From: Onchocerca volvulus
Taxonomy: Eukaryota; Nematoda; Chromadorea; Rhabditida; Onchocercidae
Reading direction: 5' to 3'
DNA: 64,000 bases
Assembly (NCBI GenBank): GCA_000499405.2
Contig: HG738137.1
Location: 1,364,001-1,428,000 of the forward strand
Below the pieces are notes generated by a model. It was not told the origin of the DNA. It did not search any database and saw only the letters and a program-made list of their open reading frames with translations. The first letter of the stretch is position 1, and each line of letters opens with the position of its first letter. Of this stretch, positions 24,032-36,637 are shown piece after piece. The position numbers and the translations under genes are program-made.

Positions 24032-27000
24032 TTAACAATCGTTTGAATGCTTACTACGTTGTCGTATTTTCCTTTTGTGATTGTCGCTCCCCTTCTGCTT
24101 CACCACTGCTGTTGCTCCTTCTGAACTGTCGCTCGTGCTGACGAAACCGTCTTCGAAACTCAACTGGAATTGACCTGCTCCTGATACTAATCTTGAAGAC
24201 ACTGATGTTGAAAACACTGATCCGAAAAGCTCCTTTTTATGTGGATAATTCCTGGTATTGATAAATAAACAAACTTTTATATGATTAATACAACACATTA
24301 ATCGTATCTTTTGTACGTTGATTGTCAAAACAAAGGATAGGAGAGAGAAAATGCTTACAAAATTTAAACAATGCATACGAGTTTTATTAGCAGATCGGAT
24401 GAGAGAAAAAAGTCTCTATGCCCAGATATGAATAAGTGATTCATTTGTCTCAGAAATATTACAAAATTCTATGCACAAAATACTTGGATTTAATATAAAC
24501 AAACTACGAATATTCTTCAATTTATAACAGTAAATGAGGAAATCTTTTTCGCTTTTAAAAATTACAGTCAAATCTGATATACAGAGCATTGTCAGCAACA
24601 TATTTGATCAAATATGTCCAATTACCAAATATGATTTAATTTCAATTCGAAAACATTTGAATCAAATTCTGTCGCATAAATGCTGCCGGTATTTTTAAAC
24701 CGCCATGTGCTTCGCTGAAGATCTGTTTCAGTTCGAACAAATTTTTTGATGGCTGAAAGCAATATGAACTTTAAAGAATAAAAAATGAACTAAAGAATAA
24801 AAATGCTTCATGAAGAGTTTTTTTTCCCATTAAACTTGAGAAAAAAGATTTTTCCGTCCCAAATTTTGAATCGTTTTTTTCTATTAATTAATTAAGTAAT
24901 CTTTCAACATCAACTTATTTGATTAATTACTTTAATTTCTAAAAACCAAGAAATATTTCTGGATATAAGTCCTAATCTTCATTGACTTTAATATGAAACT
25001 GTGTTGAGAGCTTACCTCAGATACTACGTCAGCTTGGATATCTTGTTCACTATGTTCAAGAAGTTTTGAACAAATCTGCGAGAAAGATTTACGAAATTCA
25101 TCCTAAATTATCAAAAACTATTTGAAACAAGCATTTAAGAAATTAAGAGCTAATATAAATTGATGAATGAATGATACTGCATACATTAGAATTTTATGTA
25201 ACATGTTATAAAATTTTTCCAGTTGACTGCTCAGCTGAAACAAGTACTGGATTGTTTCAGTAATTCACATAATAGCACTGGAATTTTCAGCGAGAACTAC
25301 AAATAAATAAAGCATACTGATATATAAACGAAATTTTAATTTGTTCACCTCTCTCCCAGATACGATTATAAAAGGCGCAGTTTTTGCTACCACACCATAT
25401 GCTGGTTTTACATAATCGTTCGTCAGCTAAAAATTTTGCATTTCATTAAAAATCAATCAATGAATTTGCTACATTCGGAAATTTATTTTACATTCCGAAA
25501 AGGTTTCATATTCTGAAACGAGCTTGTATAAAAGATTTTCTACTTAAACTATATCTTATTAATTATTTTTAAACGTATAATGCATACTTTGTGCGAAAAA
25601 TTAGCAGTTTTATGATAAGCTTTCATGAGAAATATTAGATTTTGCTTGAAATCTCATCAGATTCGGGGAAATTTTTCAATTTAAAAATATATCAAATATT
25701 TTCAAATACTTTGAAATATTTTTGGATTCAAAAGTTTCCCCGAATCTGATGAGATTTTAAGCAAAATCCATGCTTCCGCTACTTCGTAAAATCCATGTAT
25801 TGCAGTCTTTTCTTCAAATTTCGAAGAAACTATTTCAAACCTTTCTCAATTGACTAATTGGTACATTTTGATGACGCATTTGATCAATGAAATATACCGG
25901 CACAACGCCAGCATGACCACCATCATCTAGACACCGAACTCGATAAACTTGATTATCTTTGATATCGTGGAAAGCATAATTACAGTCTTTTACAGGCTTC
26001 TCTACCACATAGTCTTTTTCCTCACCATAAAACAGGTAATGAAAGCTGAAAGATATGAACGTAGCGTTCTTTATATGAATTTCCATGTTAAATCATAAAA
26101 TTCATGTTGCCTGTAAATTTATCCATATTTCTTAAATAGTTTCGTTTTGAATTAAATTAAAAAAAAATTCATTTAAAATTCACAAATTTATGCATTGCTA
26201 GTATAAGCACAGCACTTACCACATCTTCTTTTCGAATAACTTATATGCGCGTTCAAAAGTGCGAAGCCTAAAGAATGCCTGAATCCGGAACCTGCCCAGT
26301 GGTTCGTCAATCAATACAATATTTACCAATAAAATCTGAATCAAAAGACGAAAAAGCTGCCTTCAATAGAAAGTTCTAATTTATTTTCTCCTATATTTTG
26401 TCATTCTTTTTTGTAATTACGTAATTTATCAAAAAATTCTCTTTAAATACCTTATAGCAATATGATAAAACAAAAGCAAGTACCATATAAGAAAAACGAA
26501 ATGAATTTCCGATTTCCAATGGCAAAATAAAGCCATGCAAGTCAAATTTCATGAGCATTAGGTGGATAGTATAGAATAATTTAAAAAAGAAGCTATAAGT
26601 TCTCTCACAGAAAACAAGTTTGACCTTATTTAATAATGATTTGTTCATTGAGAAATGCACAACAATGGATGCATGATTATCTAAGAATTAATTTGAATTT
26701 CATAATTAATTAAAAACATATTTTTGTATCATGCCATGTAACTTAAACTATTCAAAAAATTAATCCGAAATTATTTCCCATCATTTTATATAATGATGAC
26801 TTGGATATGGAAACGATATAAGTTTTTCAAACTGCATGTCATACATGAAAGACTTGTAAGCAGATAAAACTTACTGGTTTGAAAATACTGCTGGGGGATT
26901 CAGTAGTCGAACAATAATCTGACATAACATGAGTAACTATCTTAACTGAGTCGGTGAATGACGATAAGCAAGACGATATTGCTGGTTCCTCAGGTCTTTT

Positions 27001-30000
27001 GGCGCCATGTAGTATTGATATTGAAGTTCCTATTGAAAAACAGCAGAATATATTATTTTTACTCAAAGGAAAAGATAAGAGACATTGATAATGCTTGTGT
27101 AACAAAAAAAAAAAAAGAAAAAAAAAGAAAGGGAAAAAGATAATGATTAAAATTATTCAATTCATGTTTTTACTTATTCTAATTCATCTTTTACTTATGC
27201 TATAAATATCATTCAAAAACTCGCATGCCAATTACCACTTAATTTTTTAACTGATTATTTCAATTTTTCTCGACTACCACATGAAAAAATTCAACTTTCT
27301 GCAATTTCAAGTACTTATATTATTTCTATTATGCAGAAGTACTTATAATCACAATACCTGCTGAATGAAATTCGCAACAAAAGACATCCTTAAACTCCGT
27401 TATGAGCTTAACTGTAAGCTGACAAGCGTTCACTTTGATACCTTTCGCACTCAGTTTTTCGATTAGTTCCTTTAGAAGTAAAGGTCTTCCTGCTTCCATC
27501 AACAGATCATAGATCTACAAACGAAAAAGTTTCGCTTTTTAACTTTAGAAATTCAAAAACTATGAAAGGAACCAAGTTGAGTTCAGAAAATAAAGACCAA
27601 CTATAACTGCTGGTACAGTCAAAGAAGCCGATTGTCCGTTTTCACTTTGTTTTTCATTTTGTTTATTATCTGTCCAGTTATTTGATGAGCAAGCGGATGA
27701 CGAAACGAAGTTTTGAAAATCTTTTCGATCAAGATCAAGTATCTAAAATAACCAGAAAAGCTGATATTAAGCAAGAATAAAAACAAAATTTTAATAAATG
27801 AAAGTTTCTCTAAAATTTCAACAAATGTAAGCAGAATTTTTTTTTAGGACTGAACAAGTTAGAGTAAGTTACCGAAAAATGATCGCATTTTTTTTTTTTT
27901 TTTGCATGAATATTCTTAAGTAATGAATTTCGAATCAATGAAGTAACTAACACCATCTCGAACTATAAGCTCTGGATGTCCACCGGCTGAAAGTAATTTT
28001 TTTATGATATTCTCCCATGTACCTTCTTTATAGTTCTTAGGATCAATGTGTCGGCCATCTTCTTCAAAAAAAATTTCCGATAAATCGGAGACCTAAAATA
28101 AGTTGCATAAGATATATGTAAAAAAACTTAAAATAAATAAATAAATTCTGCCTGTATCATAAATATGCCAATTAACAAAAAACTAGAAAAACGAATGAAT
28201 TTCGTCATTAACAAAGTTCCTCAACTGTTTTTTGTAATGTTGACGTACTCAAACTTTTTTCTCGAAATAGAAAAAGCCACTCCCGTACTCGAATTAACAA
28301 GTGAAAGATACCTTGAAAGAGCCTTTCGCTCGAACGAAAGAGAGTATTTTATCACCCAAAACTTTATATGGCAAACAATCATCTTTCGATCTTATTTTTG
28401 CCGAAGCCAATGTTGACCCTTTCCAATATTCAAACCTATCGTTTGCCTAGAAGATGCCATAAAGTCACAGTCACACAGTATCAAACAATAAAATACTGTT
28501 AAATTTAAATTAGATGAATATAACAAATAGAAATTTATATTCGAGCCATCAAAATATCTCTACAGCGAATGAAGTAATTGAATTTTAAATCGTCTTCTAA
28601 TTATTTTTTAATTGAAAAATAACAAACCAGGAAATAAATTTTAGTGTCTTTTTAAAATCATTCACTCAAGTTCTGCCTATACGCCAACATTATCTTCTTA
28701 AAGAACTCTATTCACCAACAGTTCATATTCCGTCTAACTAATAATGTGCTAATCGAATCATTTGTGATTTAAAATTCCTTTGCATTTCAGTAACTTTATA
28801 ATGTAACAAATAACTAACAGTTAAAGCAGTGAATTGTGAATCGCAAAGAGAGCTTTTAGCAGTAGTCCCAGCTTTCCCTAACGAAGCAGTAGAATCTAAG
28901 GGGCAATCTTTGGATTCGTTTCGGTATTGATTAGGACTGAATGTGTTATTTTCCATCACAAATGACTAGAAAAGAGGACAAAATATAAAGGAATATTCTA
29001 GCATGAATATTTTACCTACTAAGATAAAAGTACCTCATATTTGACAAATATTAAGCAACAGAAGAGTTGATAAGTCATAAAAAATTGACCTGATTATTAT
29101 TAAACCCAATTTAGCCTAAGGATGTTTACATTTATGAAAATTTCTTGTTAGAAACATGAGACGGAAAACAAAATAAAGAAAAAAAAACGAAAGAGGCGCG
29201 TTGCAATGCATCCTGGATAGCGTCTCATTTTTTGAATATCGAAAAAAAAAAATATATGAAACATTTCACTTACTTCTGACGGCAATGATCTTTGAGTCGG
29301 GATATCGGTGAAACTGAGGTTTTCGAATTCTATAAGAAAAATTAGCATAAAGCAGTAATAAATGTGCATATGCTAGCAATTCCATTGATTTAGAAAATAA
29401 GAATATTTTTTCATCAAATAACATTCTCTGAAGAATGCAGATTAAACACGACAAACTTTTATTATTACAGTTTGTAAGCATAAAATTGTACTATTTAGTA
29501 AAAAATTTTTCTAGAATGCAGTATTCAATGCTGCAAAAACTTCAACATATATCTTTTTCATTACAATACAAAACAATATAATCTATGCCAAGCTACATAA
29601 AACTTCGCGTTTCAGGTTATCATTGTTCACTTAATGTTAATGACATTTCGTCTTCAAGCTTCACTATTGAATCATTTATTATTAGCATGTAAAAGAGCAC
29701 TTTAAATAAGATCTTTGCTTCATAAGTAAGATGTTATCAGATTAAAAATTTAATAAACTATAATAACCATCAATATCGTCCTCGTCGTCAATAACTGTTA
29801 ATAAAATATCGTTATTTGCTTGCTTTGTCACCGCAACACGGTTATATAAATGACTTTTGAGAAATCCACTAAGATCTTCAATTTCGTTTTCCTTCACGTC
29901 AAATAAACGACAAATCTAAACAAAAAAAAATGTTAATTGAGTTATTAAAATAAAAACATCCGAAATGTGTCTAAATTTACTGCTGAACGATTTCTAAATC

Positions 30001-32641
30001 GTAGAAAATATTAGCCTCAGCACTGTTGAGAGGAACACCAAAGCCATGTCGGTATGCATTTTTCATTTCAGAAAAATTCATTTCACCGCCATACTGTTCA
30101 ATGAGGTTTACTAATCGCTTTCTACCCTAAAATTAACAAAATCATTTATTCTCCAACTAAATTTAGACTTCACAAGTTGAAATTTTAAGTTCAAGTGTAA
30201 AAGTAGTCAAAATTTCATTTCGTAGTTCTTCGATTCGAATGAAATTCATTTTAATATTTTACTTTGGTAATGCAATGATAGCTTAAAAAATTAGATTAAT
30301 TCTGAAAACTTCCAACAGAATGAGGAACGTAGCAACCTTGAGATAGGTTTAAATCGAGCAACAAAAGCTCATAGATTAATTGGGATATTCTGTAAGTCAG
30401 TTTCTTGAAGACCTATGTGTAGTTCTATGTATCAATTCATAGCGATTTTATCAGAAATGCCCATTATAAATTATAAATGAATGGTTTCAATTTTATTTAT
30501 ATTATATGGCGAAAATAAGAAAAAAAATTCAAAAATAGCAAAATGAATTTAAAAAATTGAAGAAAACTTATATGAATATAAACAGAAACCTTTTGAGATT
30601 TCATCATTCCATCTTTTTTAATACTATTAAGACTAGATTGTCGTTGGATTTCTGAAGATATTCGACATAAAATTTCAAATCAAGATAATAGAATTATTTG
30701 CCAAAAAAGTGAATAGTACAAAGTGACATGTTGAATTTTCTTTTTTCTTTTTGTGTCACATGGGATAACCAAGAATTATCAAATTCCTAATCCTAACAAT
30801 GAATCAAAAAAAAATCGATTTGCATCTTTTTTAATCTCGACAACACTGAAAAGTAAATGAAAAGAACTAAGAAGAAAAAGTTCAGAACAACTGAAATAAA
30901 GGAACCTGAAACTAACGGAGCGGGATAATCATCATAATTGTGACTTCGTTCATTGGACGGGCATTGATAATTATTCAAACCTTGGAGAGGTGCAACATGT
31001 CTTGCTTGCTGGCTTTCAAAAGCATGAGAATATCCTAAAGGCCTAAATAATGAACTGTTAAACCATTAAGTAAATGCAGTAGGAATGACCGAATAACTCT
31101 CTGAGTCTACTTACTGTCGAAAGTCTGTCCGGTTTGTTCTTTATCAACTCCTTAGATTAAACAATACTATTGTCATCGATTACTCAAATACAACAGTTTT
31201 GCTGTCAGTTGGCTGAATGGATACAACAAATTTACAACAGTTATAACGGAAATAGACTCAATGCAGCCACAGACGCAACATCGAAAAGTTTGATTTGTTA
31301 GCCAATGAAAATTAAGCCAATGATAATTAATTAATTACGGACCTTGAGACTACATCGAATGCTGCTTTGAAATTCGTTTGTGGTGCGTTTTTTGAAATCT
31401 CATCCAAATTTGCTTGAAGTCGCGCTACCATTTGCTTTGTGGCAATAGCTTCTTTCTCAACTACATGAGGCTTCTTCAGCAGTTTCCTATTCTCAGCGTT
31501 AATAAAGCCAGAACGAGTTGATGCAGCCGAATTCGACCCAAGTCCTCCTTAATTATTTCATATAAATATCATATAGCAAATTTATCACTAATTGAAGTAT
31601 CAAGAAATATCTGACAGAAGTTTAAAAAATATAATTAATTGTGAAAACAGTTCGATCAAAGCAAAGAAATTCAGTTCCTCAAAACTATATATAAAGCAAG
31701 AACTTTCATCTGCTCAGAAAAGTAATAATCGTTTTTTCTCTAGCTATGATTTGAAACTGAAGATTAATAAAAGAAATTAAATAAAAAACGGGAATGAAAT
31801 CAAAAAAGAAAAAGAAACATCACACCTTTACCAAATTTTACAGGCGCTACAGCATGAAATTTTCGCGATAGCTTGGAATTTCGAGATTTTGTATTGCGGA
31901 CAATATTCAGCAATTTTCTAGTATTTTTATCAGCAGATGCAAAATACCGACCATTTTCATAAATTATTCCACCTTCTCCTTGCATTATTGGTGAAATAAG
32001 TAATGACTGCAAATCCTTGAAGCCATGGTCTTCTGGTCGCAAAGTCTTACCATATAAATCCCTGGAAACAAATTCCGTTTTGATTCAAGTGCAAAAGAGA
32101 TTAAATGCTTTCAAAAAGAAAAAGATTCATAAAAAATACACTAGAAAAATCATGAACAATCTACGAAAAAAGACCACTTACACAGACAGAGAGAAAAAAA
32201 AATTGTAACAAGTAAATCGGTGATCCTATTTTTATTATTATTTACCAGAACTTTCATCATATGTTTGTTGGAAATATCCATATTAAAATTATATCGGAAA
32301 TATTTTATTAGGGACATTTTGTCTTCACTATATTTATGGACAATATTCTGCTTTAGATTCTAAATAATGGAAGGGTTCCAAGATAAATTAGATTTATCAA
32401 TCAGGCTTCAAACTTTTTATGAAAAAAAAGACCGGCAAGACAAATATTTACGTCTAATGAGTGTGTTTCGAAAATTAAAGTCTTAATATTTATTTAGTTG
32501 AATTTTACGATCTATTAAAAAAAAAAAATAATTTAGAAATAGGTACTTGTACATTCGACATAAATCACTACTAGTGCATCCATTTTTTTCTGCACCAATC
32601 ACCGAAACAATGCGAATCTTCAAATCCATTAATGTTGACAT
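24032..32641 (-). CDS. lotr-1: LOTUS- and Tudor-domain protein (LOTR-1/TDRD5/TDRD7 class, germ granule)
   Basis: Twenty exons on the minus strand: 32641-32547, 32061-31832, 31547-31343, 31042-30906, 30651-30590, 30126-29989, 29915-29768, 29329-29274, 28965-28819, 28446-28312, 28092-27952, 27742-27608, 27514-27358, 27029-26875, 26335-26220, 26045-25841, 25426-25349, 25102-25016, 24752-24655, 24251-24032; 914 residues. Residues 5-90 form a LOTUS domain (MDLKIRIVSVIG, YGKTLRPEDHGFKDLQSLL). A second LOTUS-like segment starts at 244 (GRKRLVNLIEQYGGEMNF), and further helical segments lie at about 480-495 and 544-595 (IYDLLMEAGRPLLLKELIEK). A Tudor core lies at about 686-745 (YRVRCLDDGGHAG, VPVYFIDQ). 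The tail is Ser/Lys-rich. Relatives act in germ granules with Vasa-type helicases and small-RNA pathways. The exon 6 donor (ATC|GTTCAG) was chosen by phase; a stronger GTAAAT at 29980 would shift frame. Start follows a CCTAG acceptor. Confidence 0.88.
25638..25768. repeat. 34-bp inverted repeat in a lotr-1 intron
   Basis: Arms 25638-25671 and 25735-25768, nearly perfect complements around ATCTCATCAGATTCGGGGAAA-type sequence, separated by 63 AT-rich bases. It could fold as a long hairpin in the pre-mRNA or be a small MITE. It lies between exons 16 and 17. Confidence 0.8.
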
Positions 32642-35412
32642 TTCTGCTCCTAGGAAAATATTCTCTTTTCGTACATTCAAGTACGGAAAAAAAGTTTTTT
32701 TCTTTTTTTTCGTGAATATTCTGAAAAAAAAACGTTTGAATTTGAATATTTCTGAGGAATTTGAGAAAAAAAAACGACAAAAATCGCTCCAAATTCTGCA
32801 GTAAAGGCTAAATTTTTTATAGATTCACAAAAGTTAGATAAAATGAGGAAATCTAAAAGAAGAAGGAAGATACAGCAGCGTTTAATTCAATGCAAACAGA
32901 CAAGAATAGAATATAAAATTGCTACGATAAATTTCGTCTTGTTGTTCACAATATGTGACACATTTTAATAACAAAATAAAATTGTGAGAAAGTAAAATAA
33001 GAAAATTTGGTAAAATATTTGATCAAATAAAAACTTATTCATGTGAAGAAATATAAAATCCGCCAAGAAATTTCATTCCGAATTTGCTTTTCCGAAATAT
33101 AGAATTCATAGTTTTCATCAAAATTAAAAGGAAAAAGTTGTTAAAAATAATTAATCTTGCTTATCTCTCAAATCATGTGGCAAATTTTGATAACGAAATA
33201 AAATACTAATTCTATTTAATATATTAATCGGTGATAAACATAACAAAAGAATCATTTATCTACACGGTATTTTTCTTTTATTATAAAAATCACTTACTAC
33301 TCAGCCTATGCTATATTCACCACACATACCTTACATATTTTCTCAATCACAAGTAACCAAACTATTTCCTACATTCTTTCGCCTATAATTCTCTTCGGCA
33401 ACAAAATCTTCCCTTTCTTTTTTCAGTCTTTATCAAAACTGTATTACTGGCCTAGATTTATCCTAAAATTTGTCATCTTTGGCAAAATAATACCATTCAT
33501 CTTATTACCAGTCTCTTACCAACATCACACCCTAATCCCATCATCTTGGGAAAACTTCTTATCTCTGAAACAAATCAAACATTCCTTCATGCATACTACA
33601 AACAGGCAATAGTTTTGTTATTCAATATTATAGCTCATGTAATTGATATCTGGTTGGATAATATAAAACAATATATCAAACATATATATTACATATCAAA
33701 TTTGAAATTTATTAAAGCAAAAAAAAAATTAAATTTAAAACTAAAATCTAAAATTTTGTCACTCAAAAAAAAATTTTTTTTCTTATTTTATTCAACGTTT
33801 TCCAGAAATTGGACATAAATTAAGCTATCTTTTTTTGGCAATTTTCTATTTTTTAACAAATTATTATCCATAAATATAATGAAAAATTCCTGGAAAAAAG
33901 AAGAAATTGACTTCGACGTGATTTGAAATATTAAAAATTACTTTTAATTGTTGTAAAAAAAAAAAGTGGCTTACAATTGTTGATATCAATAAAAAGAATG
34001 AATTAAAAAAGGAAGAAAGCTCATGAAAGCACTTTAATATATCATTTAGGCGAAGAGATCATGATCTTTCATAGATCACAGAAAAACAAATAGTATCACA
34101 GAAAAATTTTCTCACATCCTTCAATAAATTTCCTAACAAAGCTTATTATTTGAAATATTGTAAACATCGACCTTTCTTTGTTCTGATACTCAAATTCTTT
34201 GTTTACAATTAATTTATAAACTATTTCCCATTATAAAAGCCAAAGATCATCCATATAAAAAGAGAAAAAGAATCAATTACAACGATCAAACAATCACTTA
34301 ATTCACTCAATAAACAATACGCTTTGAGTCGGTTCATGCAGCAATAAATCCTTGTTTTGGGAGATCATAAAAAAACTTTCCCGGTAATCATTAGGGATAT
34401 GATCTTGTTGACTTTTTTTTTTCTGTTATAATTGCATATAAGTCAATATTGTTACCTTGCAAGTGAACTTCGAAGAAATAACATAATTTTCTCCCGAAAT
34501 AAAACGTAAATGGCTCTCTATGTTTGTTCATGCATAAACTGTAGTCATAATCATGCTGATATTTATATAAGAAAAAAAAAACAGAAAAATAATTAAATAT
34601 TCATCAGTAAACGGATAATTACGCCAGAAATGTCATCATGACAGATTGGTATAGCAGTACGATGCAATGAAAGATATAACATACGCAAATATTACAACAA
34701 AAGCAAACATTATAATAAAAAATCGATCAATTTTTTAAAAATCTTCAAAAGAAATAAATAAATAAATAAGTAAATATCGACAAAAAATTTGAAAAGAACA
34801 TTAAATAATTCTAAGAATTATGGCATTTCGGCTTTTTACTGTCATTTTCACTCTATGCGACAAATGGGTGGAGCATAAAATCGCAAAGTTTATCAAAGTT
34901 TTTGAAATGATCAATTGCGATAAACAGCGAAAAGAATAAGAAGCTTAAAAATATATGGGTTTTGATTAAAATAACTTAATTTTACACCTAAAGCATGTTT
35001 AATACTATGCAGCAGCATTGTTTTTTCTTCTTGATTTGATGCGACAAATGAAATTATTTTTTAGATTTAAATTAAGAAAGTGAGTGCGGGAAATGAGATA
35101 CTTTATGCACCATATTCAACGAAAAATGATTTTAACACATAAATTTAATTAATTCATTTTACTCGTCATTTTGTCAGTCAAATGAATCATTATTCTTCAA
35201 TCTGATACAAAAGCCTTTGTTCCTTCATCTTCCGATATGCCAAAGTTTGTGTGCATTGTTTAAAATTGTAAGCATTGTCTATCTCTCATTCTTTGTCCTC
35301 ATAACCAAACCCTATGGACAACATTGGCTAGACCACGCCACACATTACCTGCTCCTTTTTTTTACAGAAAGAAGCATGATCAATAGACTCAGTCCGCTCG
35401 CTTATTTTTACT
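32642..35412. other. Spacer upstream of lotr-1, no gene seen
   Basis: Contains the lotr-1 promoter side. Positions 33290-33540 are notably C/T-rich and G-poor on the plus strand compared with the flanks. Positions 35210-35410 are less AT-rich and adjoin the palindromic LTR locus. Open frames here (33546-33818, 35217-35450) show no domain that I recognise. Confidence 0.5.
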
Positions 35413-35885
35413 TGTCGCTGAAAGCGCGAGGAATGCCAGAGAAGAAGTGATTTCTTTGTTTTCCAAATGTCTCTGGTTTCTTTGTGTGGATATATTTCTT
35501 TGTTTACAGGTCAAATGGCTTTGTACTTTATTCTTTTGTTGTAATCAAGATTACGCGCCAAAAAAGACGCGCTCTCAAGCGCTAAAAGTGGCGCCTTATT
35601 GTGATCAAATTCTAGCGGGATCCTCCCTCTATAAATAAGGGGGTCCTGACTATAGAATCATTGTCAACGGATGTGATACCACGAAGTCAATTGGTTATAT
35701 TGGTATTGTATTTGTCGGTCTTGTCGTGTTATCATATTTATGATAAAGGTTTGATTACCCAAGTTTGAGGTTTCGAGAACAACAGAACAGGAAAGAAGAA
35801 CTCCCAATAATTTCACGGTTAAGAAGATCGAGAACAGAATCCAAGAAGCTACAATTATTGTCACGGTCATAGAAGATCTGCGACA
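35413..35885 (+). mobile_element. LTR, left arm of palindromic locus
   Basis: 473 bp, begins TGTCGCTGAAAGCGCGAGG and ends GATCTGCGACA. A TATA box (CTCTATAAATAAGG) lies at about 35628. It is followed by ATTTT and then TGGTCCAGCCAGCCGG, a 16-base match to the 3' CCA end of the adjacent tRNA-Tyr copy, hence a primer binding site. Nearly identical, in inverted orientation, to 35991-36465. The first 50 bases are related to the BEL/Pao LTR at 19089. Confidence 0.82.
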
Positions 35886-35892
35886 ATTTTGG

Positions 35893-35964
35893 TCCAGCCA
35901 GCCGGATTCGAAGCAGCGACCTAAGGATTACAGTCCTCTGCTCTACCAACTGAGCTATGGTTGG
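35893..35964 (-). tRNA. tRNA-Tyr(GTA)-like copy, probably reverse-transcribed and not functional
   Basis: On the minus strand: acceptor CCAACCA pairs with TGGCTGG apart from one mismatch; D arm GCTCAGTTGGTAGAGC; anticodon arm GAGGA-CTGTAA-TCCTT; T arm GCTGC-TTCGAAT-CCGGC with one mismatch; discriminator A. CCA follows directly at 35892-35890, encoded in the DNA. It lacks the intron usual for eukaryotic tRNA-Tyr genes. The anticodon loop has six bases rather than seven. A-box and B-box are near consensus. These traits fit a DNA copy of a mature tRNA used as primer by the flanking LTR element. Confidence 0.75.
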
Positions 35965-35990
35965 CTGGACCGGCTGGCTGGACCAAAAAT

Positions 35991-36465
35991 TGTCGCAGAT
36001 CTTCTATGACCGTGACAATAATTGTAGCTTCTTGGATTCTGTTCTCGATCTTCTTAACCGTGAAATTATTGGGAGTTCTTCTTTCCTGTTCTGTTGTTCT
36101 CGAAACCTCAAACTTGGGTAATCAAACCTTTACCATAAATATGATAACACGACAAGACCGACAAATAGAATACCAATATAACCAATTGACTTCGTGGTAT
36201 CACATCCGTTGACAATGATTCTATAGTCAGGACCCTCTTATTTATAGAGGGAGGATCCCGCTAGTGTTTGATCACAATAAGGCGCCACTTTTAGCGCCTG
36301 AGAGCGCGCCTTTTTTGGCGCGTGATCTTGACTACAACAAAAGAATAAAGTGCAAAGCCATTTGACCTATAAACAAAGAAATATATCCACACAGAGAAAC
36401 CAGAGATACATTTGGAAAACAAAGAAATCACTTCTTCTCTGGTACTCCTCGCAATTTTAGAGACA
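35991..36465 (-). mobile_element. LTR, right arm of palindromic locus
   Basis: 475 bp, inverted copy of 35413-35885. Read on the minus strand it begins TGTCTCTAAAATTGCGAGG, contains the same TATA box (at about 36240), and ends CTGCGACA. It is followed (minus strand) by ATTTTT and the same TGGTCCAGCCAGCCGG primer site, then TCCAG and the 5' end of the tRNA copy. Only scattered differences from the left arm, so the event is recent or the arms are kept alike. CTTGTC occurs at both outer edges (35411 and 36466). Confidence 0.82.
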
Positions 36466-36512
36466 CTTGTCATAGGTGTGACGGGCAAAAAAGAAGTAGA
36501 TATATCAACATA

Positions 36513-36637
36513 AAAACATGCGCCTATTCGAATGCAACGTTGTTTCAAAATATCAAATCAATCGGTGAAGAATTTTAGGAGATTTAAGGATTAGAACAAT
36601 GAACATTTACATTTTTATTTGCATAGATTTTACCGCC
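36513..36637. repeat. Dispersed repeat, copy B
   Basis: Second copy of the repeat at 8791-8968, same orientation. It lies 47 bases outside the right LTR and is about 50 bp shorter in the middle than copy A. Confidence 0.6.

Noticed and set aside
35217..35450. Plus-strand open frame left of the LTR palindrome
   Set aside because: Runs into the LTR; no domain recognised.
35961..36212. Open frames across the LTRs (also 35664-35949)
   Set aside because: Mirror-image frames produced by the inverted LTRs; no protein family.
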